Below, piece after piece: positions 1-7,774 of a stretch of 29,153 bases of DNA. The DNA comes from DATAAM01 sp036260075 (GTDB lineage: Bacteria > Actinomycetota > Acidimicrobiia > Acidimicrobiales > JAHWLA01). The notes below the pieces were generated by a model that was not told where the DNA came from, searched no databases, and saw only the letters and a program-made list of their open reading frames with translations. Position numbers and translations under genes: made by a program. The stretch spans positions 1 to 29,153 of the forward strand of contig DATAAM010000057.1 in NCBI GenBank assembly GCA_036260075.1, in the 5' to 3' direction. Every line of letters begins with the position of its first letter. The stretch's first letter is position 1.

Positions 1-32
1 GAGGAATCCCGGGCCATGGCCCGGGATTCCTC
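1..32. repeat. Perfect palindrome at the window edge (probable inner part of a longer inverted repeat)
   Basis: Bases 1-32 are their own reverse complement, with arms GAGGAATCCCGGGCC around the centre. The right flank continues CCCCAGAACGC, which closely matches the flank of the inverted repeat at 9569-9618 (ATTCCTCCCACCAGAACGC). The palindrome therefore probably continues to the left, outside the window. It lies 33 nt before the EF-G-like start and may be the terminator of an upstream gene. Its function is inferred. Confidence 0.7.
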
Positions 33-64
33 CCCCAGAACGCCCGAGGAAGCGAGGTCGTCCC

Positions 65-2122
65 GTGAAGGCCTTCCCGCCCGCCAAGATCCGGAACGTC
101 GCCCTGGTCGGGCACGGTGGTGCGGGGAAGACCACGCTCACCGAGGCGCTGCTGCTCTGCGCCGGGGCGATCTCCCGGCAGGGCCGTGTCGAGGACGGCA
201 ACACCACCACCGACTTCGATCCCGAGGAGACCAAGCGGGGCATCTCGGTGTCGGCCGCGCTGGCGCCCTTCGAGTTCCAGGGCCACAAGATCAACCTGAT
301 CGACTGCCCCGGCTACGCCGACTTCCTGGGCGACGTGGAGGCCGCCCTGCGGGTGGCCGACCTCGCCGTGTTCGTGGTCAGCGCGGTCGAGGGTGTCGAG
401 GTGCAGACCGAGATCGTGTGGAAGCTGGCCGCCGAGCTCGACCTGCCCCGCATGTTCTTCGTGAACAAGCTCGACCGGGAGCGGGCGTCCTTCGAGCGCA
501 CCCTCGACCAGTTGCGCGAGGTGTTCGGCGCGGGCGTGGCGCCGCTGGAGCTGCCCATCGGCGAGGAGACTGGGTTCCGGGGTGTGGCCGACCTCCTGAC
601 CGACACCGCCATCACCTACGACAGCGGCAAGCCGGTGGAGGGCGACATCCCGCCCGAGATGGAGGCGCTCGAGCACCAGGTGCACGACAACCTGGTCGAG
701 GGCATCGTGGTGGCCGACGACGCCTTGATGGAGCGCTACCTCGAGGGCGACGTCCCCAGCGCCAAGGAGCTGGAGGAGACGCTGGCCCACGGCGTGGCCG
801 CCGGCCAGGTGTTCCCCGTCGTGTGCGGCTCGGCGCTGAAGACGATCGCCGTCGACCGGCTGGCCGCGTTCATCTGCGAGATCGGGCCCGCGCCCGTCGA
901 CCGCCCGCCCGTGGTGGTGGAGGCGGGCGACACCGTGCAGGAGATCGCGCCCGACCCGACAGGCCAGCCGCTGGCCTACGTGTTCAAGACGCTGGTCGAC
1001 CGGCACGTGGGCAAGGTGTCGCTGTTCAAGGTGCTGTCGGGCACGGTGCGGCCCGACGTCGTGCTCGCCAACTCCCGCACGCACGCCGACGAGAAGCTGC
1101 ACGGCCTGTTCACCCTGCGGGGCAAGGAGCAGCAACAGCTCTCCGAGGTGCCCGCGGGCGACATCGGCGCCGTGGCCAAGCTCAGCGACACCACCACCGG
1201 CGACACGCTGGCGCCCAAGAACACGCCGGTCGTCGTGCCGGGGCCTCCCGCCCGCGAGCCTGCGCTGTCGATCGCCATCACGCCCAAGTCGAAGGGCGAC
1301 GAGGACAAGCTCATGACCGGCCTGCACAAGCTGCAGGACGAGGATCCCGCCCTGCACGTGCGCCGCGACGACGAGACCAAGCAGACGCTGCTGTCCGGTG
1401 CGGGCGAGACGCATTTGTCGATCGTGGTCGAACGGCTCACCCGCAAGTACGGCGTCGAGGTGGAGACCGAGGAGGTGAAGGTCCCCTACCGGGAGACGAT
1501 CACCGGGCGAGCCGACGCCGAGGGCAAGTACAAGAAGCAGTCGGGCGGGCACGGCCAGTTCGGCGTGTGCAACATCACAATGGAGCCGCTGGAGCGGGGC
1601 GGCGGCTTCGAGTTCGTGGACCGCATCGTGGGCGGCGCCATCCCCAAGCAGTTCATCCCGGCGGTGGAGAAGGGCATCGGCGAGCAGATGCAGCACGGCG
1701 GCCACTACGGCTACCCTGTGGTCGACGTGAAGGTCACGCTCGTCGACGGCAAGTACCACTCCGTCGACTCGTCGGAGATGAGCTTCAAGATGGCGGGGTC
1801 GTTGGCCTTCCAGGAGGCGATGGCGAAGGCGGGCCCGGTGATCCTGGAGCCGATCTCGCTGTTGGAGGTCACGGTGCCGGCTTCGCTCCAGGGCGACGTT
1901 ATGGGCGACCTCAACGCCCGTCGGGGGCGGGTGCAGGGCACGGAGTCGGGCAACGACGGCGAGCAGGTCATCGTGGCGCTGGTGCCCACCTCGGAGCTCA
2001 CCCGCTACGCCATCGACCTGCGGTCGCTCACCGGCGGCCGCGGCCGCTTCACCGTGCGCCACGACCACTACGACACCCTGCCCCAGCACCTCTACGACAA
2101 GGTCGCCAAGCCCAAGGCCTGA
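65..2122 (+). CDS. Elongation factor G-like translational GTPase (EF-G2 type)
   Basis: A 685-residue protein with the full EF-G layout: GTPase domain, domain II, then domains III-V. The P-loop GHGGAGKT is at residues 16-23, the G3 motif reads DCPGYADF (80-87) and the G4 motif NKLDRE lies near 137-142. The histidine normally found in G3 (DTPGHVDF), which supports ribosome-triggered hydrolysis, is Tyr84. That change, together with the P-loop wording, points to the second, EF-G-like paralogue common in actinobacteria and Thermus rather than the main fusA product. No rpsL, rpsG or tuf genes flank it, which also fits the paralogue. The GTG start at 65 follows a purine-rich GAGGAAGCGAGG stretch and places the P-loop at the usual distance from the N terminus. 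A longer frame starting at 16 is out of register and not supported. The exact cellular role of EF-G2 proteins is not settled. Confidence 0.9.
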   Translation: MKAFPPAKIRNVALVGHGGAGKTTLTEALLLCAGAISRQGRVEDGNTTTDFDPEETKRGISVSAALAPFEFQGHKINLIDCPGYADFLGDVEAALRVADLAVFVVSAVEGVEVQTEIVWKLAAELDLPRMFFVNKLDRERASFERTLDQLREVFGAGVAPLELPIGEETGFRGVADLLTDTAITYDSGKPVEGDIPPEMEALEHQVHDNLVEGIVVADDALMERYLEGDVPSAKELEETLAHGVAAGQVFPVVCGSALKTIAVDRLAAFICEIGPAPVDRPPVVVEAGDTVQEIAPDPTGQPLAYVFKTLVDRHVGKVSLFKVLSGTVRPDVVLANSRTHADEKLHGLFTLRGKEQQQLSEVPAGDIGAVAKLSDTTTGDTLAPKNTPVVVPGPPAREPALSIAITPKSKGDEDKLMTGLHKLQDEDPALHVRRDDETKQTLLSGAGETHLSIVVERLTRKYGVEVETEEVKVPYRETITGRADAEGKYKKQSGGHGQFGVCNITMEPLERGGGFEFVDRIVGGAIPKQFIPAVEKGIGEQMQHGGHYGYPVVDVKVTLVDGKYHSVDSSEMSFKMAGSLAFQEAMAKAGPVILEPISLLEVTVPASLQGDVMGDLNARRGRVQGTESGNDGEQVIVALVPTSELTRYAIDLRSLTGGRGRFTVRHDHYDTLPQHLYDKVAKPKA

Positions 2123-2129
2123 ACCCCGA

Positions 2130-2174
2130 TTCTTTCCCCGTTGGCGCACGGGGGTGCGCCAACGGGGAAAAGAA
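2130..2174. terminator. Long inverted repeat between convergent genes, probable bidirectional terminator
   Basis: Arms 2133-2149 and 2154-2170 pair perfectly over 17 bp around a 4-nt G loop. The outer TTC/GAA pairs extend the stem past a single-base bulge. It lies between the EF-G-like stop (2122) and the convergent minus-strand gene end (2184). The 5' arm is T-rich and the 3' arm A-rich on both strands, and no U-tract follows the stem. It is therefore not a textbook intrinsic terminator. Confidence 0.75.
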
Positions 2175-2183
2175 CGGACGGGG

Positions 2184-2678
2184 TCAGGCGGAGTACTGGC
2201 TCCAGTCCTCGGGGTTGTCCTCCACGAAGTGGGCCACGACCTCGGCGTCGACGGCGTCGACCAGCACGAGGCCGCGCTTGGTGGGCGGGTCGTCGGCGGA
2301 GTACAGCAGGATGCGCCACGTCGGTCGGCTGCGCAGGCCCCGCCAGCCCAGCTGGGCCGAGGCGTGCCCCACCGGGAAGCCGACGGTGCGGGCGGCGGCA
2401 GCCAGCGCATCCGTCTCCCGGACGTGCAGGCGGTAGCCGGCCACGAAGTGGTAGACGCCCAGGGCGGCGAACAGGATGCCGACCCAGAGGAACCCGTCGT
2501 TCACCAGCACGCCTCCGTCGCGGTAGGCCGCCCACAGCGCGATGCAGCCCGCGCCGGCCACGAGGTACAGCACGCCGGGCACGCGGCGGCGGGCGTTGTC
2601 GGGGAACTGGTAGGGGCCGACGTAGCCGGTGACGTCGAGGTCGGCGGGCAGCTCGTCGCGGTGGTCGTCTTCGGCCAT
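2184..2678 (-). CDS. Small membrane protein of unknown function
   Basis: A 164-residue protein with an acidic N-terminal tail, two hydrophobic helices (about residues 34-51 and 62-83) and a soluble C-terminal half of about 80 residues. I do not recognise a family. The C-terminal part, ending near VEDNPEDWSQYSA, looks like a compact alpha/beta domain. The gene lies directly downstream of the HIT gene in the thrS run, so co-transcription is likely. The ATG at 2678 is chosen. A GTG at 2690, two bases from the HIT stop, would add four residues, and neither start has a convincing ribosome site, so translational coupling is plausible. Mycobacteria usually carry pgsA after thrS and the HIT gene, but this protein is not a CDP-alcohol phosphatidyltransferase because the motif is absent. 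Confidence 0.7.
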   Translation of the reverse strand: MAEDDHRDELPADLDVTGYVGPYQFPDNARRRVPGVLYLVAGAGCIALWAAYRDGGVLVNDGFLWVGILFAALGVYHFVAGYRLHVRETDALAAAARTVGFPVGHASAQLGWRGLRSRPTWRILLYSADDPPTKRGLVLVDAVDAEVVAHFVEDNPEDWSQYSA

Positions 2679-2691
2679 GCGGCCGCCCACG

Positions 2692-3168
2692 CTACGAGGA
2701 GGGCCAGGCGGCCCGCACCTTCTCCGCCGTGGTTGGCAGCGCCTCCGGCAGCACCCGGGCCTCGGCCACCGTCGTCATGAAGTTGGTGTCGCCGTTCCAC
2801 CGCGGCAGCACGTGCAGGTGGAAGTGGCCGGGCACGCCCGCGCCCGCCGGACGGCCCAGGTTGACGCCGATGTTGAGGCCGTCGGGGTTGTACGCCCGGC
2901 GCAGGGCGGCGACCGCGTCGGTGACGACCCGCCACAGGGCGGCGCCGTCGACCTCGTGGGGCTCGGCCACGTGGGCGACGGGCAGCACCATGAGGTGGCC
3001 GCTCGTGTACGGGAACGCGTTGAGCACGGCGGCGCTGCGCTCGTCGCGCCACACCACCTGCGAGCCGTCCTCCACCACCCGGCACAGCACGCACTCACCC
3101 GGCACCTCGGCGCCCGCGGAGCCGACGTACTCGCTGCGCCACCCGGCCCACAGCCGTTCGAGGCCCAT
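2692..3168 (-). CDS. HIT-family nucleotide phosphorylase/hydrolase (Ap4A-type)
   Basis: A 158-residue protein with the histidine-triad motif HFHLHV at residues 115-120 (H115, H117, H119), preceded by NPDGLNIGVNLG (94-105). A CVLC pair (26-29) near the N terminus is a possible zinc site, as in some HIT enzymes. The start ATG overlaps the thrS stop by one base (TGATG), so translation is probably coupled. In mycobacteria the gene after thrS encodes a HIT protein with Ap4A phosphorylase activity. Aminoacyl-tRNA synthetases generate Ap4A as a side product, so the pairing makes biochemical sense. The Ap4A substrate is inferred from family and context. A general AMP-lysine-type hydrolase remains possible. 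Confidence 0.88.
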   Translation of the reverse strand: MGLERLWAGWRSEYVGSAGAEVPGECVLCRVVEDGSQVVWRDERSAAVLNAFPYTSGHLMVLPVAHVAEPHEVDGAALWRVVTDAVAALRRAYNPDGLNIGVNLGRPAGAGVPGHFHLHVLPRWNGDTNFMTTVAEARVLPEALPTTAEKVRAAWPSS

Positions 3169-5102
3169 CAGGTGCGAGCCGCCGCCTCGGCGGCCAGCCG
3201 CTCCACGAACGTGTCGACCGGCACGCCCCGCTCCACGTTGCCCAGCCGGTCGTTGACTCCCGCCGTGCCGTCGGCCACGTCGTCGTCGCCCACCACGAGC
3301 ACGTAGGGGATCTTCTCGAGCTTGCCCCGGCGGATGCGGGCGCCCAGCGGCTCGCTGGCGTCGGTGGCCTCCGCTCGGAAGCCGTCGGCCCGCAGGCGGT
3401 CCCTCACCCACAGGGCGTAGTCGTCGTGGTCGTCGCGCACCGGCAGCACGCGCACCTGCTCGGGCGCCAGCCACACCGGGAAGGCGCCCGCGTAGTGCTC
3501 CAGCAGGATGCCGAAGAACCGCTCCACCGACCCGAACAGGGCGCGGTGGATCATGATCGGCCGGTGCCGGGTGTTGTCGGCCCCGGTGAACTCCATCTCG
3601 AAGCGCTGGGGCTCCTGGAAGTCGACCTGGAGGGTGGAGAGCTGCCACTTGCGGCCGATGGCATCGCGGATGTGCACGTCGATCTTCGGCCCGTAGAAGG
3701 CGCCGCCGCCTTCGTCGACCTCGTAGGGCAGGCCGACCGCTTCGATGGCCGCCCGCAGCGCCTCGGTCGCACGCGCCCACTCGGCGTCCTCCCCCACCGA
3801 CTTGCCCTCCGGCTTGGTGGCCAGGGCCGCCTCGAACTCGGTGAACCCGAAGGTGCGCAGCAGCCGCACCACGAAGGCGAGGAGCGACGCGAGCTCGGCG
3901 GCCAGCTGCTCGGGCGCGCAGAAGATGTGGCTGTCGTCCTGGGTGAAGCCCCGCGCCCGCAGCAGGCCGTGCAGCACGCCGGAGCGCTCGAACCGGTACA
4001 CCGTGCCCAGCTCGAAGATGCGCAGCGGAAGTTCACGGTACGACCGCTGCCTGCTCTTGTAGATGAGGATGTGGAACGGGCAGTTCATCGGCTTCGGGTA
4101 GTACGTGGCCCCTTCCATCTCCATGGGCGGGTACATGCCGTCGGCGTAGAAGTCGAGGTGGCCGCTGGTCTCCCACAGCACCGACTTGGCGATGTGGGGC
4201 GTGAACGCCAGCTCGTAGCCGTTGGCGTCGTGCTCGGCCCGGCTGTAGTCCTCGATGATGCGGCGGACGCGGGCGCCCTTGGGGTGCCAGACGGCCAGCC
4301 CTCCCCCAAGCTCGTCGGGGAACGAGAACAGGTCGAGCTCCGCACCGAGCTTGCGGTGGTCACGCCGCTCGGCCTCCTCCAGCCGGTGCAGGTGCTCCTT
4401 CAGGGCGGCGTCGGACTCCCAGGCGGTGCCGTAGATGCGCTGGAGCTGCGGCCGCTTCTCGTCGCCCCGCCAGTAGGCGCCCGCCACCCGCATGAGCTTG
4501 AACGAGCCCAGCCGACCGGTGGACGGGACGTGCGGCCCGCGGCACAGGTCGACGAACTCCGGCGAGTTGCGGTAGGCGCTGACGACGCCGCCGTCGGCGC
4601 CCTCCGACTCGTCGACGCCCTCGATGATCTCCCGCTTGTAGGGCTGGTCGGCGAACAACGCCAACCCCTCGTCGCGCGAGTGCTCCTCGCGCACGAAGGG
4701 CTGGTCGGCCTTCACGATCTCCCGCATGCGGGCCTCGATCCGCTCGAGGTCCTCCTCGGCGAAGTGGGCGCCGCCCGGCAGCTCGAAGTCGTAGTAGAAG
4801 CCGTCTTCGATGGGCGGCCCGATGGCGAACTTGGCCCCGGGCCACAGCTGTGTGACGGCTTGGGCCATGACGTGGGCGGTCGAGTGCCGGAGCACGTGGC
4901 GGCCCTGCGGCGTGTCGGCCGTGACGATCGCCACGGTGGCGCCGTCGGGCAGCGGCGCGGCGAGGTCGGCCTCCCGGCCGTCCACCACGGCGGCCACCGC
5001 CGCCTTCGCCAGCCCCCGGCCGATGGATGCCGCCAGGTCGGCGGCGGTGGCGCCCGCCTCGAGCTCGCGCGAGGAGCCGTCGGGGAGCGTCACCGTGATC
5101 AT
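3168..5102 (-). CDS. thrS: Threonyl-tRNA synthetase
   Basis: A 644-residue, full-length class II synthetase. The N-terminal TGS domain (about 1-62) is followed by the editing domain with HSTAH (73-77) and CRGPH (187-191), then the catalytic core and a C-terminal anticodon-binding domain from about residue 535. The core carries MNCPFH with zinc ligand C341, RGFTQDDSHIF with H392, and a third histidine in RPIMIHRALFGS. Both the editing site and the zinc site look intact. The ATG at 5102 gives the standard N terminus MITVTLPDGS. There is no Shine-Dalgarno sequence upstream, but a TATCCT hexamer lies 7 nt before the start, suggesting leaderless transcription. No T-box leader is visible. The gene heads a thrS-HIT-membrane protein run. 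Confidence 0.97.
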   Translation of the reverse strand: MITVTLPDGSSRELEAGATAADLAASIGRGLAKAAVAAVVDGREADLAAPLPDGATVAIVTADTPQGRHVLRHSTAHVMAQAVTQLWPGAKFAIGPPIEDGFYYDFELPGGAHFAEEDLERIEARMREIVKADQPFVREEHSRDEGLALFADQPYKREIIEGVDESEGADGGVVSAYRNSPEFVDLCRGPHVPSTGRLGSFKLMRVAGAYWRGDEKRPQLQRIYGTAWESDAALKEHLHRLEEAERRDHRKLGAELDLFSFPDELGGGLAVWHPKGARVRRIIEDYSRAEHDANGYELAFTPHIAKSVLWETSGHLDFYADGMYPPMEMEGATYYPKPMNCPFHILIYKSRQRSYRELPLRIFELGTVYRFERSGVLHGLLRARGFTQDDSHIFCAPEQLAAELASLLAFVVRLLRTFGFTEFEAALATKPEGKSVGEDAEWARATEALRAAIEAVGLPYEVDEGGGAFYGPKIDVHIRDAIGRKWQLSTLQVDFQEPQRFEMEFTGADNTRHRPIMIHRALFGSVERFFGILLEHYAGAFPVWLAPEQVRVLPVRDDHDDYALWVRDRLRADGFRAEATDASEPLGARIRRGKLEKIPYVLVVGDDDVADGTAGVNDRLGNVERGVPVDTFVERLAAEAAART

Positions 5103-5109
5103 GCGGGCG

Positions 5110-5115
5110 AGGATA
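5110..5115 (-). promoter_or_regulatory. Candidate -10 element for leaderless thrS
   Basis: On the minus strand TATCCT (TANNNT type) ends 7 nt before the thrS ATG. This is the spacing expected if transcription starts at the A of the start codon. The lack of any Shine-Dalgarno sequence agrees with this. No -35 box is evident. Confidence 0.4.
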
Positions 5116-5125
5116 GTGGGGGCCG

Positions 5126-6301
5126 TCAGCCGCTCCCCCGCCATTGCGACTCGAGCTCGAGCGTGCCGATGCCCACGACACGGCGCAGCACGCGGTCGAC
5201 GTGGTGGTCCTCGTCGCCGGCCGCCACGCGCACCTCGCCGAGCGTCCGGAACACGTCGACCGGCGAGCCGCGGCGGGCCAGTGCGGCCGTCAGCGTGCGC
5301 GCTTCGGCGTAGGCGCGCACGATGTCGTCCTGCGAGCCGGTGGCGAACTCGTGGGTGCGGGGCGCGGTGCCGTCGCCGCCTGCCGGTGCCCGGGCCGTCG
5401 ACGTGCGGCCCCGGGCCAGCCACTCGGCCAGCCCCTCGTGCAGCCACGCGGGCGTGAAGGGGCCGGTGGACGCCGCCGTGGCCACGTGCACGAGCTCGTG
5501 CACGAGCGTCTCCACCTGGTAGCGGCGGGAGTTGCGGGAGAAGGTGGCGTCCTGCACGAACAGGCGGGGCGCGGTGGCCACGAAGTCGACGTCGCGCACG
5601 AACCCGTAGGAGACGAACGCCACGAACTTGTCGAGGTCGACCGTCGACTGGAGCATCTCCTCCAGCTGGTCGGTCGACGACGGCACGATCATCGGGATGC
5701 GGCCCGACCACGGCTGCGACCACGCCTTCGAGAAGGTGGCGTGCGCCTCCTCGGCCATGGCTGCCAGCTCATCGGCCCGGCCCGCCTTGTCGGGATGGCT
5801 GAGCACGAGGAAGTGCTCGGTCCGCAGCAGGCGGACCGGCCCGTAGTCCCACAGGTTGCGGGCGGTGTCGAGCCCCACGGCGGCGACCTCGCCGTCGGCC
5901 CCCACGTACCAGCGACCGTCACGCTGCACGAACGTCAGCCACAGCGTGTCGACGGCGTCGCGGTCGTCGTAGCCCTCGATGCGGTAGGTGGCGCGCGTCT
6001 CGGGCAGGAACCGGTCGGGCTCGGGCGCCAGGTCGCCGCTGTCGTCGACGCGGGCGGCCAGGCGATAGCCCGTGATGGGCACCGACCGCAGCCCGTCGAA
6101 CGACCGCGCCTGCGCCTCCCGGAAGGCGGGCGGCGCCTGCGGGTCGACCGTGGCGAGGAAGGCGGCCCGGTCGCCGCCGGCCACTGCGGCCGTGCGGCGA
6201 TCGAGCACCTCCTGCACGGCGGCGAGCGGCGACGACGCCTGCTGTGCCTGCGCGGCGGGCAGCACCAGCGTGAGCACGGCCAGGCAGGCGACGATCCGCA
6301 C
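5126..6301 (-). CDS. Secreted gluzincin-type zinc metallopeptidase (peptidase MA-like)
   Basis: A 391-residue protein that begins with a signal peptide (MRIVACLAVLTLVLPAAQA). An NTF2-like, stress-type region covers about residues 25-150, and the C-terminal half carries LVHELVHVA (zinc motif HExxH, near residues 265-271) followed by LHEGLAEW. The second glutamate about 20-25 residues later fits the gluzincin pattern HExxH...E of the peptidase MA family. It is expected to act outside the membrane. The substrate is unknown. The GTG start at 6301 is needed for the signal peptide, and no good ribosome site precedes it. The gene ends 23 nt before thrS begins, in the same direction. Its start faces the FetA-type gene across only 18 nt. 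Confidence 0.85.
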   Translation of the reverse strand: MRIVACLAVLTLVLPAAQAQQASSPLAAVQEVLDRRTAAVAGGDRAAFLATVDPQAPPAFREAQARSFDGLRSVPITGYRLAARVDDSGDLAPEPDRFLPETRATYRIEGYDDRDAVDTLWLTFVQRDGRWYVGADGEVAAVGLDTARNLWDYGPVRLLRTEHFLVLSHPDKAGRADELAAMAEEAHATFSKAWSQPWSGRIPMIVPSSTDQLEEMLQSTVDLDKFVAFVSYGFVRDVDFVATAPRLFVQDATFSRNSRRYQVETLVHELVHVATAASTGPFTPAWLHEGLAEWLARGRTSTARAPAGGDGTAPRTHEFATGSQDDIVRAYAEARTLTAALARRGSPVDVFRTLGEVRVAAGDEDHHVDRVLRRVVGIGTLELESQWRGSG

Positions 6302-6319
6302 GGGTGCGATGATGCCGCA

Positions 6320-6916
6320 GTGGGCGACCGCTTCGAGCTGCGCGAGGTGCGGGTGGACGGCGACGACGGGCCGATCCTCGCCGACTTCTCGGCCGCCGTG
6401 CCCCGCCACGGGCTCACCGCCGTCGTGGGGCCGTCGGGCTCGGGGAAGACCACCCTCGTCCGTCTCCTCAACCGGCTGGACGATCCCGATGCCGGCGTCG
6501 TGCTCTTCGACGGCCGCGACGCGCGCGACTACGACGTCCTCGACCTGCGCCGCCGCGTGCAACTGGTGGGGCAGGTGCCGGTGACGTTCCCCGGCACGGT
6601 GGCCCGCAACGTGGGCGAGCCGTCGTTGCTGCTGCGGGTGGGCTTGGACCTCTCGCTGGCCGAGCGGGCGGCCGATCGGCTGTCGGTGGGCGAGGCCCAG
6701 CGGGTGTGCCTGGCCCGGGCCCTGGCCCTTCGGCCCGAGGTGCTCGTGCTCGACGAGCCCACGTCCGCGCTCGACCCCGTGTCGAAGGCGGCCATCGAGC
6801 GGCTCCTGCGCGACTCGGCCGACGACGGGCTGACGGTGGTGATGGTGACCCACGACCCCCGCCACGCCGCCGAGCTGGCCGACCACGTGATCGAGGTGCG
6901 ACCGTGCACGACCTGA
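6320..6916 (+). CDS. ABC transporter ATPase, FetA/YbbL-like
   Basis: A 198-residue ATPase with Walker A GPSGSGKTT (near residue 39), signature LSVGEAQR and Walker B VLVLDEPTSALDP followed by a VTHD switch histidine. The helical subdomain between the Q-loop (QLVGQVPVTFPGTV) and the signature is clearly short, and the signature has Val where LSGGE has Gly. It overlaps the following permease gene by 13 nt, so the pair forms one transporter. E. coli FetAB exports iron, and plant STAR1/ALS3 relatives handle aluminium tolerance. Export of iron or another metal is a family-based guess. The GTG at 6320 gives the expected N terminus. The promoter must lie within or across the start of the divergent peptidase gene. 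Confidence 0.85.
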   Translation: MGDRFELREVRVDGDDGPILADFSAAVPRHGLTAVVGPSGSGKTTLVRLLNRLDDPDAGVVLFDGRDARDYDVLDLRRRVQLVGQVPVTFPGTVARNVGEPSLLLRVGLDLSLAERAADRLSVGEAQRVCLARALALRPEVLVLDEPTSALDPVSKAAIERLLRDSADDGLTVVMVTHDPRHAAELADHVIEVRPCTT

Positions 6917-7686
6917 GCGACGCCGTCGGGTTCGCCGAGGTGGCGCTGTCGATCGTGCTCGTCGGCGTCGGGATGGCCGTGTCGAGGTTGCGGAAGGTCG
7001 GCCTCGAAGGCGACATCGGGGTGGCGCTGCTCCGGTCCTTCGTGCAACTGCTGGCCGTGGGCTACGTGCTGGAGTTCGTGTTCGAGGGCCACGGCGGCCT
7101 GACGCTGATCGTCCTGGCCGCGATGGTGGCGACCGCCGCCTTCACCAGCGGGCGGCGGGCGCGTCGGGTGCCGTCGGCCGCGCTGGTGGCAGGCGCCGCC
7201 GTCGCAGTGGCCACCGCGGGAACGCTGGGCATCCTCACCGCGCTCGGCATCGTGCCCGTGCAGGCCCGCGCCATGGTGCCGCTGGGCTCGATGGTGATCT
7301 CCAACGCCATGGTCACCACGTCGCTGGTGATGACCTCGCTCTACGACGGCCTGGCCGACGACCGGCGCGAGGTGGAAGCCCGGCTGTCGCTGGGCGAGAC
7401 GGGGCGGGAGGCCGCCAACCCGTGGGTGCGGCGGGCGCTGCGGACCGGGATGCTCCCGATCGTGGACAACACCAAGGTGGTGGGCTTGGTGGCGCTGCCG
7501 GGAGCGATGACCGGCATGATCCTGGCGGGCGCCTCGCCGCTCGCCGCCATCCGCCTGCAACTGGTGGTGATGTACCTGATCCTCGGAGGCAACGCCTTCG
7601 CCGCGCTGGTGGCGGGCGAGCTGGCCGTGCGCCGCCTGTTCACCCCCGCCCACCAGCTCCTCCGCTCCGTCCGCCGCACGGCCTGA
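6904..7686 (+). CDS. ABC transporter permease, FetB/YbbM (UPF0014) family
   Basis: A 260-residue polytopic membrane protein with about six to seven hydrophobic helices. The C-terminal third contains the family hallmark around LPGAMTGMILAGASPLAA, preceded by GMLPIVDNTKVVGLVALPG. It pairs with the overlapping ATPase gene (13-nt overlap) as a two-component FetAB-type exporter. The start is the GTG at 6904, inside the ATPase reading frame. There is no substrate evidence in the sequence. Metal-ion export or homeostasis is inferred from the family. The gene converges on mshC, separated by two hairpins. Confidence 0.88.
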   Translation: MHDLSDAVGFAEVALSIVLVGVGMAVSRLRKVGLEGDIGVALLRSFVQLLAVGYVLEFVFEGHGGLTLIVLAAMVATAAFTSGRRARRVPSAALVAGAAVAVATAGTLGILTALGIVPVQARAMVPLGSMVISNAMVTTSLVMTSLYDGLADDRREVEARLSLGETGREAANPWVRRALRTGMLPIVDNTKVVGLVALPGAMTGMILAGASPLAAIRLQLVVMYLILGGNAFAALVAGELAVRRLFTPAHQLLRSVRRTA

Positions 7687-7687
7687 C

Positions 7688-7741
7688 GCGTTTTCTCCGC
7701 AAACGCACGCTTGCGACGGCCCGGATCTGCGAAGAAAACGC
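7688..7741. terminator. Inverted repeat between convergent fetB-like gene and mshC
   Basis: Arms GCGTTTTCTCCGCA (7688-7701) and TGCGAAGAAAACGC (7728-7741) pair over 14 bp with one mismatch around a 26-nt loop. The element starts one base after the permease stop. As with the other gene-end repeats here, T-rich lies in the 5' arm and A-rich in the 3' arm, with no trailing U-tract. Confidence 0.65.
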
Positions 7742-7754
7742 AGTGACACCCCCA

Positions 7755-7773
7755 CCCCGTGCTGGGCACGGGG
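7755..7773 (-). terminator. Compact hairpin after mshC
   Basis: Arms CCCCGTGC (7755-7762) and GCACGGGG (7766-7773) pair perfectly around a 3-nt loop, one base beyond the mshC stop codon (7775-7777). It is a probable terminator or 3'-end stabiliser for the npdG-mshC transcript. Confidence 0.55.
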
Positions 7774-7774
7774 C

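Noticed and set aside
65..2122. Tetracycline-resistance ribosomal protection protein
   Set aside because: The overall motif wording (GHGGAGKT, DCPGYADF) matches the EF-G2 subgroup. The conserved N-terminal motifs of Tet(M)-type proteins are not seen.
5103..5125. T-box leader for thrS
   Set aside because: Only 23 nt separate it from the peptidase stop and no T-box sequence or specifier stem is visible.
3426..5312. Long plus-strand open frame of over 600 codons opposite thrS
   Set aside because: It mirrors thrS codon structure in high-GC DNA, is low-complexity (His/Leu/Gly/Val/Arg-rich) and matches no fold. thrS motifs are complete on the other strand.
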